Source: Devosia sp.
Lineage (GTDB): Bacteria; Pseudomonadota; Alphaproteobacteria; Rhizobiales; Devosiaceae
Assembly: GCA_028290225.1 (NCBI GenBank)
Contig: JAQGKH010000094.1
Location: 1 to 10,525, forward strand
DNA: 10,525 bases
Direction of reading: 5' to 3'
The notes beneath the pieces are model-generated. The model had not been told where the DNA came from, made no database searches, and saw only the letters and a program-made list of their open reading frames with translations. A program made the position numbers and the translations under genes. Positions 5,843 through 10,525 of the stretch are shown piece by piece (the first letter of the stretch is position 1; each line of letters opens with the position of its first letter).

Positions 5843-6723
5843 TGTTCTTTGGTTTCTTCTGGAATGGTCTCGGCGGGCCGCACCGCCACAAGGCTTTCAA
5901 CCCGCAGATCGATCACGGTAACATCGCGATCGAGCAACTGGTACTCGCTCTGGTACATGTCCAGCTTGCGCAGCGACTGGGCCACGCCCAGTTCGGGCAG
6001 TTGCACGCGCAAACCCGTGTCGTAGATCATGTCCCAGCGGCGGTCGGCGATGCGCGACAGGGCCACGAGGCCCTTTTCCAGCACCGGATATTGCTGGAGC
6101 GCCCGGATCATTACCAAGGCATCATCGGCCGCGCCGTCACCCACCACCAGCGGCAGGTCGCCATAAGCGCCGCCATCCTCGCCGATCTGCTCGCCCTGCC
6201 CATCCACCACGAAGGTCACGCCATCGACGCGCCAGCGCGCCACCGGCACCTTTTCGGTGATGGTGACGACGATATCCCCGGGCAGACCCTTGCGCACGCT
6301 GACGGTATCCACCGATGGCAGTTCGGCGATGCGCTGCCGGGCGGCTTCCACGTCAAAGCCCATGGTCGAGGTATGCGGTTCGACGCCAAGGGCATCGAAA
6401 ATATCCTGCTCGCGGGTGAGCGACTGGCCCGTGATCGAGATTTCTCCGATGGCAAAGCCGGCGGAAGCGAACTGGCTCTGGGCCAGCGCCATCAAGCCGG
6501 CTAAACCCTGGCCGATCGGCTCCCGGGCCTGGATCAACCCGCCTCCAACCGCCAGCAAAGCCATGATGCCGCCGGCGCGGATCACTCCGACGCGGTGCAG
6601 CACCCAGGCGCGGCCGAGCAGGTTGGCCAGCTTGCGCCCGGGCGGGCGGATGCGAACAGGCAGCTGGCGCGGCTCAATCACCCGCGCGCCGGCGAAAAAC
6701 GCCTCGCTTTTTACCTGTTGCAA
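5839..6723 (-). CDS. ftsQ: Cell division protein FtsQ
   Basis: FtsQ is a single-pass inner-membrane protein that links the cytoplasmic ring (FtsZ/FtsA) to the septal synthase through FtsB, FtsL and FtsW. The 294-residue protein has a basic cytoplasmic tail (1-44) and a transmembrane segment at about 45-66. A POTRA domain follows at about 89-160 (GEISITGQSL...DVEAARQRIAELPSVDTVSVRKGLPGDIVVTITEKVPVARW), and then the beta domain. The start is a TTG at 6723, inside the last codons of ddl (13-base overlap); GGAGG sits exactly 7 bases before it and no in-frame ATG is close, so TTG is well supported. The stop overlaps the ftsA start. The low-efficiency codon and overlaps may hold FtsQ at the low level usual for this protein. 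A later GTG at 6681 is a weaker alternative. Confidence 0.93.
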   Translation of the reverse strand: MQQVKSEAFFAGARVIEPRQLPVRIRPPGRKLANLLGRAWVLHRVGVIRAGGIMALLAVGGGLIQAREPIGQGLAGLMALAQSQFASAGFAIGEISITGQSLTREQDIFDALGVEPHTSTMGFDVEAARQRIAELPSVDTVSVRKGLPGDIVVTITEKVPVARWRVDGVTFVVDGQGEQIGEDGGAYGDLPLVVGDGAADDALVMIRALQQYPVLEKGLVALSRIADRRWDMIYDTGLRVQLPELGVAQSLRKLDMYQSEYQLLDRDVTVIDLRVESLVAVRPAETIPEETKEQ

Positions 6724-7631
6724 CTCGCGTCCTCCACCATCCAGGTGACCAGTTCCTCGAAGGAGTGCCCGGCGTGAGCCGCTTGTTCGGGCACCAACGA
6801 AGTTTCCGTCATCCCCGGCTGGGTATTGATTTCCAGGCAGACCAGTTCACCGTCTTCGCCCGCCTTGTCGTTGAAGCGGAAGTCGCTGCGAGTGACCCCG
6901 CGACACCCCAGCGCGGCATGGGCGAGCAGGCTCATCTTCTGCACTTTGTCGTAAATATTTGGTTGCAGTGGTGCCGGAATCAGGTGGTTTGAACCACCCT
7001 TGGCGTATTTCGCCTCGTAGTTGTAGAAGCTGAGATCGGTGACGATCTCGGTGACGCCAAGCGCCACATCGCCCATCACGGCGCAGGTCAGCTCACGACC
7101 CGGAATATAGCGTTCCACCATCACCATCTCGCCGCCATTCCAGTCTTCCCGCAGGATTTCCTGCGGCGGGTGGCTGGTGCCCGCCTTGACGATGAACACC
7201 CCGAAGCTGGAGCCATCGGCAATCGGCTTGATGACATAGGGCGGCGCCATCACATGGGCAGCAGCAGCTTCCGTGCGGGTGACGATCACATGGTCGGTCA
7301 CCGGCACGCCGGCGGCCTTGAACATGATCTTGCTCTGGTGCTTGTCCATGGCAAGGGCCGAGGCGAGCACGCCCGAATGGGTGTACGGCAACTGCAACAG
7401 CTCCAGCACGCCCTGCACCATCCCGCTTTCCCCGAAGGGGCCATGCAGCGCATTGAAGGCGACGTCGGGCGCCAGCGCTGCGAGCACGCTGGCAACATCG
7501 CGTTGCACATCCACTTCCGTGACCATGTACCCGGCCCGCCGCAACGCCGCAGCGCAGGCCGCCCCGGAACTCAACGACACCGGACGCTCATTGGACCAGC
7601 CGCCCATGAGGACGGCAACGTGCTTAGCCAT
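6711..7631 (-). CDS. ddl: D-alanine--D-alanine ligase
   Basis: Ddl is the cytoplasmic ATP-grasp ligase that makes the D-Ala-D-Ala dipeptide of the peptidoglycan stem. Numbered from the ATG at 7631 (306 residues), it shows the N-terminal GGWSNERPVSLSSG (10-23, with the catalytic-type Glu15), NALHGPFGESGMVQG (60-74), SGVLASALAMDK (86-97), ATP-grasp lysine YVIKP (132-136), the SSFG loop at 141-144, YNYEAKY (203-209) and the metal-binding LEINTQPGMT (266-275). The length is standard. A second ATG two codons upstream (7637) is possible, but GGAG at 7642-7639 is 7 bases from 7631 and only 1 base from 7637, so the later ATG is favoured. It sits between murC and ftsQ. In Caulobacter and rhizobia murB normally lies just upstream of ddl; here it is missing. 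Confidence 0.97.
   Translation of the reverse strand: MAKHVAVLMGGWSNERPVSLSSGAACAAALRRAGYMVTEVDVQRDVASVLAALAPDVAFNALHGPFGESGMVQGVLELLQLPYTHSGVLASALAMDKHQSKIMFKAAGVPVTDHVIVTRTEAAAAHVMAPPYVIKPIADGSSFGVFIVKAGTSHPPQEILREDWNGGEMVMVERYIPGRELTCAVMGDVALGVTEIVTDLSFYNYEAKYAKGGSNHLIPAPLQPNIYDKVQKMSLLAHAALGCRGVTRSDFRFNDKAGEDGELVCLEINTQPGMTETSLVPEQAAHAGHSFEELVTWMVEDASCNR
6731..6735 (-). promoter_or_regulatory. Ribosome-binding site deciding the ftsQ TTG start
   Basis: GGAGG lies within the last codons of ddl and ends 7 bases before the TTG at 6723-6721. It is the strongest Shine-Dalgarno sequence in the cluster at ideal spacing, and it is the main reason for accepting a TTG start that overlaps ddl. Confidence 0.75.
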
Positions 7632-7685
7632 TGGCATGCTCCGACTGCAGCTGGATTGTGAGGCAAGACGCGGGAATGCGGCGGT

Positions 7686-9104
7686 TCACTGGGGATCCTC
7701 CCCGATCAGCGCGCCCAGTTCCGCCGGCAAGGCAGCCGCCCACTGGGTGATATTGCCGGCGCCAAGGCACACGACATAATCGCCATCGGCAGCGCGGCTG
7801 GCGAGCAGTGGCGCCAGCGCCTCGGCCCGGTCGATCACCCGCGCGTCACGGTGCCCGCGGGCCCGGATGCGGTTGACCAGCTCGTCATGGGTAACGCCGG
7901 GGATGGGCTGCTCGCCAGCGGCATAAACGGGCGCGACGATCACCGTATCGGCGTCGTTGAAGCAGGCGGAAAAATCATCGAACAGATCATGGAGCCGCGA
8001 ATACCGGTGTGGCTGCACCACGGCGATCACATCGCGCTTGGTGGATTGGCGCGCCGCCCGCAGCACCGAAGCGATCTCGACGGGATGGTGGCCGTAATCG
8101 TCGATCACGGTAATGCCGCCCACAACACCCGTCTTGGTGAAGCGCCGCTTGACACCCGAAAAGCCCTTGAGCCCCTTGCGGATGGCTTCGGCGGGAACAT
8201 GGAGCTGGTCCGCCACGGCGATGGCCGCCGTCGCATTGAGGGCGTTGTGTTCGCCCGGCATGGGGAGTTCCAGCCCATCGATGCGCAACTGCGTCAGCCG
8301 GATGCGGTCACGGATCTCCACGGAGAACTTGCTGACGCCGTTTTCGGTGACCAGGTCAACGAGGCGCACATCGGCCTGCGGATTGGTGCCATAGGTGATG
8401 ACGCGACGGTCTCGGATCTCGCCCACCAGCGCCTGCACCTCGGGGTGATCGAGGCACATCACCGCAAAGCCGTAAAAGGGCACGTTCTCGACGAAGTTGT
8501 GGAAGGCGCGCTTGACGCCCTCGAAGTCGTGATAGTGATCGAGATGCTCGGGATCGATATTGGTGACGACCACAACATCGGCCGGCAGCTTGACGAAGGT
8601 GCCGTCGCTTTCGTCGGCCTCCACCACCATCCACTCGCCCGCGCCCAGCCTGGCATTGGTGCCATAGGCATTGATGATGCCGCCATTGATCACGGTCGGG
8701 TCGAGCTCGCCGGCATCCAGCAGCGTCGCCACCAGGGTCGTGGTCGTAGTCTTGCCATGAGTGCCCCCGATGGCAATGGCATTCTTGAACCGCATGATCT
8801 CGGCCAGCATTTCGGCGCGGCGAACCACCGGCAAGGCCCGGGCCCGGGCGGCGAGCAGCTCGGGATTGTCCTTCTTGATGGCCGAGGAGACCACCACCAC
8901 CGCGGCTTCTCCGAGGTTCTCGGCGCGCTGCCCGATTTCGATGCGGATGCCCATATCGCGCAAGCGCTGCACATTGGGGTTGGCGGCTGCGTCCGAGCCC
9001 TGCACGGCATAGCCCTGATTGTGCAGGATTTCGGCGATGCCGCTCATGCCGATACCGCCGATCCCGACAAAGTGGACCGGCCCGATATTGCGCGGCATTT
9101 TCAT
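7686..9104 (-). CDS. murC: UDP-N-acetylmuramate--L-alanine ligase MurC
   Basis: MurC adds L-alanine to UDP-MurNAc, the first peptide-forming step of peptidoglycan precursor synthesis, in the cytoplasm. The 472-residue product has all three Mur-ligase domains. First is a Rossmann UDP-binding domain with GIGGIGMSG (14-22). The central ATPase follows, with the P-loop GGTHGKTTTT (113-122), EADESDGTF (162-170) and TNIDPEHLDHY (181-191). The C-terminal domain has DDYGHHP (335-341) and QPHRYSR (364-370). All motifs are intact and the length is standard. The ATG at 9104 overlaps the murG stop by four bases (ATGA); an alternative ATG two codons later (9098) is possible, and neither has a strong ribosome-binding site. 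It is followed not by murB, as in related clusters, but by ddl after about 54 bases. Confidence 0.98.
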   Translation of the reverse strand: MKMPRNIGPVHFVGIGGIGMSGIAEILHNQGYAVQGSDAAANPNVQRLRDMGIRIEIGQRAENLGEAAVVVVSSAIKKDNPELLAARARALPVVRRAEMLAEIMRFKNAIAIGGTHGKTTTTTLVATLLDAGELDPTVINGGIINAYGTNARLGAGEWMVVEADESDGTFVKLPADVVVVTNIDPEHLDHYHDFEGVKRAFHNFVENVPFYGFAVMCLDHPEVQALVGEIRDRRVITYGTNPQADVRLVDLVTENGVSKFSVEIRDRIRLTQLRIDGLELPMPGEHNALNATAAIAVADQLHVPAEAIRKGLKGFSGVKRRFTKTGVVGGITVIDDYGHHPVEIASVLRAARQSTKRDVIAVVQPHRYSRLHDLFDDFSACFNDADTVIVAPVYAAGEQPIPGVTHDELVNRIRARGHRDARVIDRAEALAPLLASRAADGDYVVCLGAGNITQWAAALPAELGALIGEDPQ

Positions 9105-10216
9105 GGTGTGTGTTCCAATTCCTGAAAGTCTTTTCCGGCCAGCATCTCGGCCAGATCAGCAAGTTTTTCCACCGCGCGTGGGGCACCCAGCGCCTTGGCT
9201 CGGGCTGCGGCGGTGGCAAGACCCTGTGGGTCGTTCAACAAGCCCTGCAATCGCGTGGCAAGCGATTGCGGTGACAGCGTGGCCTGCTCGGCCACCCACC
9301 CGCCGCCGCCAGCTTCCACGGTCAGCGCATTGTTCTTCTGGTCGGCATCGATCGAGCCGGGCAGCGGCACCAAGATTGCCGGCCGTCCCAACACGCAAAG
9401 CTCGGCCACGGTGGAAGCGCCAGACCGCCCGATCACCAGATGGGAGGCCGCGATCCGCTCCGGCAGATCCCCAAAAAAGGCTGCCAGTTCCACATTGACC
9501 TTGGCCTGGCGGTACACTTCGGCCACCCGGTCCAGATCCTCGGCCCGGCATTGCTGCACCACGCGCAAGCGCTGCCGCATCGGCTGGGGAAGTTGGGCTA
9601 TTGCAGCGGGCACGACGTCCGACAAGGCCTTGGCGCCTTGGCTGCCGCCAAACACCACCAGACGCAGGGGCCCCTCGGCATCGGGAGCAGCATAGGGTTG
9701 CTCGGCTACGGCCCGGACGCGGTCACGCACGGGATTACCGGTCAGCGTCGTTTCGATCTTCAGGCCATCGGCATATCTGGTGCTGGCAAAGCTCAGGGCC
9801 AGCCGGTCGGCAAACCGGCCCAGCGCCCGGTTGGCACGTCCCATCACGGCGTTCTGCTCATGCAAAATCCCCGGAATGCCGAGCAGGCTCGCCGCCACAA
9901 AGGGCGGAAAGGTGGGATAGCCGCCAAACCCCACCACTGCATCGGGCTGGCTGCGGCGCAGCTTGCCCAAGGCGACCGCGACGCCCGAAGCGATCTTGAC
10001 GCCCGCAAAAGCGAACTTCAGTGGGTTGCCGGTCGAGGGTGTGGCAGAGGGCACGATGTGGATTTCGCGGGCCGGAAACTCGCCGCCATAGCTCTCGACC
10101 CGATGATCGGTCATCAGTTCGATCTGGTGCCCGCGCCGACGCAATTCCTGCGCCAGGGCCATCGCCGGAAACAGGTGGCCGCCGGTACCACCGGCCATCA
10201 ACATGAACTTTTTCAT
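9101..10216 (-). CDS. murG: Lipid II synthase MurG (GlcNAc transferase)
   Basis: MurG transfers GlcNAc from UDP-GlcNAc to lipid I on the cytoplasmic face of the inner membrane, giving lipid II. The 371-residue GT-B glycosyltransferase shows GGTGGHLFPAMALA (9-22, with His14) and GFGGYPTFPP (96-105). It also has HEQNAVMGRAN (119-129), TGNPVR (159-164), and in the C-terminal domain GGSQGA (190-195) and IGRSGASTVAEL (262-273). The DADQKNNA stretch (290-297), involved in donor binding, follows. The length is slightly above the 355 residues of E. coli. The ATG at 10216 overlaps the ftsW stop as ATGA, and the 3' end overlaps murC in the same way, so all three are likely translated in a coupled fashion. 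There is no strong ribosome-binding site before the ATG, in keeping with coupling. Confidence 0.98.
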   Translation of the reverse strand: MKKFMLMAGGTGGHLFPAMALAQELRRRGHQIELMTDHRVESYGGEFPAREIHIVPSATPSTGNPLKFAFAGVKIASGVAVALGKLRRSQPDAVVGFGGYPTFPPFVAASLLGIPGILHEQNAVMGRANRALGRFADRLALSFASTRYADGLKIETTLTGNPVRDRVRAVAEQPYAAPDAEGPLRLVVFGGSQGAKALSDVVPAAIAQLPQPMRQRLRVVQQCRAEDLDRVAEVYRQAKVNVELAAFFGDLPERIAASHLVIGRSGASTVAELCVLGRPAILVPLPGSIDADQKNNALTVEAGGGGWVAEQATLSPQSLATRLQGLLNDPQGLATAAARAKALGAPRAVEKLADLAEMLAGKDFQELEHTP

Positions 10217-10525
10217 TCTGCGGGCACCAATGCGCTGCGGTAGCTCGGCAGCCCGGTGGCCAGGCGCTCCTCGGGCTTGGTGCGGGTAAAGGCCAGCATC
10301 AACCCCATGCCAAAGGCGATGGCGATCATCGAGGTGCCGCCATAGGACACGAACGGCAGCGTCATGCCCTTGGGCGGAATGAGATTGAGGTTCACCGCCA
10401 GATTAATGCTCGAGTGCAGCCCAAACTGGATCGCCAGCGTCGACGCCGCGAGGCGCGGGAACAGGCTCGATTGATGCTGCGCGCCCATCAGCGCCCGGAC
10501 GACGATGAAGCCGATCAAGCTCACC
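10213..10525 (-). CDS. ftsW: Lipid II polymerase FtsW, C-terminal fragment
   Basis: This is the last 103 codons of an FtsW/RodA/SpoVE-family (SEDS) protein; the gene enters from the right edge. The fragment contains hydrophobic segments and the family signature GMTLPFVSYGGTSMIAIAF, preceded by HSSINLAVNLNLIPPKG. These correspond to the last periplasmic loops and membrane segments of the polymerase, which links lipid II into septal glycan together with the transpeptidase FtsI. The final residues, about TRTKPEERLATGLPSYRSAL, form a cytoplasmic tail. Its place directly upstream of murG, overlapping by ATGA, argues for FtsW rather than RodA. No start codon is within the window: the codon at 10524 is an internal GTG (Val). 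Confidence 0.94.
   Translation of the reverse strand, partial: VSLIGFIVVRALMGAQHQSSLFPRLAASTLAIQFGLHSSINLAVNLNLIPPKGMTLPFVSYGGTSMIAIAFGMGLMLAFTRTKPEERLATGLPSYRSALVPAE

Noticed and set aside
4400..6025. Open frame of 541 codons on the plus strand opposite ftsA
   Set aside because: It lies antisense to an intact, clearly recognised ftsA. Its translation is rich in His, Arg, Gln and Gly without any family motif, as expected for the reverse frame of GC-rich codons with biased third positions.
7851..9125. Open frame of 424 codons on the plus strand opposite murC
   Set aside because: Same reasoning: antisense to a fully conserved MurC, His/Gly/Asp-rich composition and no motif.
9440..10243. Open frame of 267 codons on the plus strand opposite murG
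   Set aside because: Antisense to an intact MurG; composition typical of a reverse frame.
1..10525. Mobile element, CRISPR array, tRNA or rRNA, or a novel multi-gene system
   Set aside because: No transposase, array of repeats, tRNA-like fold or unfamiliar gene group was seen; all ten genes belong to well-known families in near-standard order.

Overview
The window is an alphaproteobacterial division and cell-wall (dcw) cluster running into outer-membrane genes. Every recognisable gene is on the minus strand, so the genetic order runs from right to left: ftsW (3' end only), murG, murC, ddl, ftsQ, ftsA, ftsZ, lpxC, bamD and recN (5' end only). The DNA is GC-rich. Several traits point to an alphaproteobacterium of the Hyphomicrobiales (rhizobial) type: the lpxC-bamD-recN run directly after ftsZ, an FtsZ starting MTINL with a disordered linker of about 220 residues and an EIPAFLRK tail, and a CtrA-like site before ftsZ. 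A more exact assignment (for example Devosia-like) would be a guess.

Layout on the minus strand. (1) 10525-9101: ftsW, murG and murC are joined by 4-base ATGA stop/start overlaps. (2) 7637-5839: ddl, ftsQ and ftsA are also tightly packed; ftsQ starts at a TTG inside the end of ddl, and ftsA overlaps the ftsQ stop. The murB gene usually found between murC and ddl in related bacteria is absent; only about 54 bases separate the two. (3) 4528-3955: an unusually long non-coding leader of about 570 bases separates ftsA from ftsZ. It holds a near-consensus CtrA box, a GANTC methylation site, a 12-bp inverted repeat and several shorter dyads. (4) 3954-2290: ftsZ, closed by an excellent intrinsic terminator. 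(5) 2184-1228: lpxC, which appears to be a single-gene unit closed by a second, weaker terminator. (6) 1144-299: bamD (lipoprotein), then a GC-rich hairpin and the start of recN.

The genes act together in envelope growth and division. MurC and Ddl supply the stem-peptide part of the peptidoglycan precursor, MurG makes lipid II, and FtsW polymerises it at the septum. FtsZ forms the ring, FtsA anchors it to the membrane and FtsQ links it to the septal synthase. LpxC commits UDP-GlcNAc to lipid A, and BamD helps insert outer-membrane proteins. RecN is a DNA-repair SMC-like ATPase carried along by synteny.

I do not see a new defence, mobile or biosynthetic system here. The points worth a second look are regulatory and syntenic: the ftsA-ftsZ leader, the two terminators isolating lpxC, and the missing murB. 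Long open frames opposite the genes look like artefacts of GC-rich codon use.
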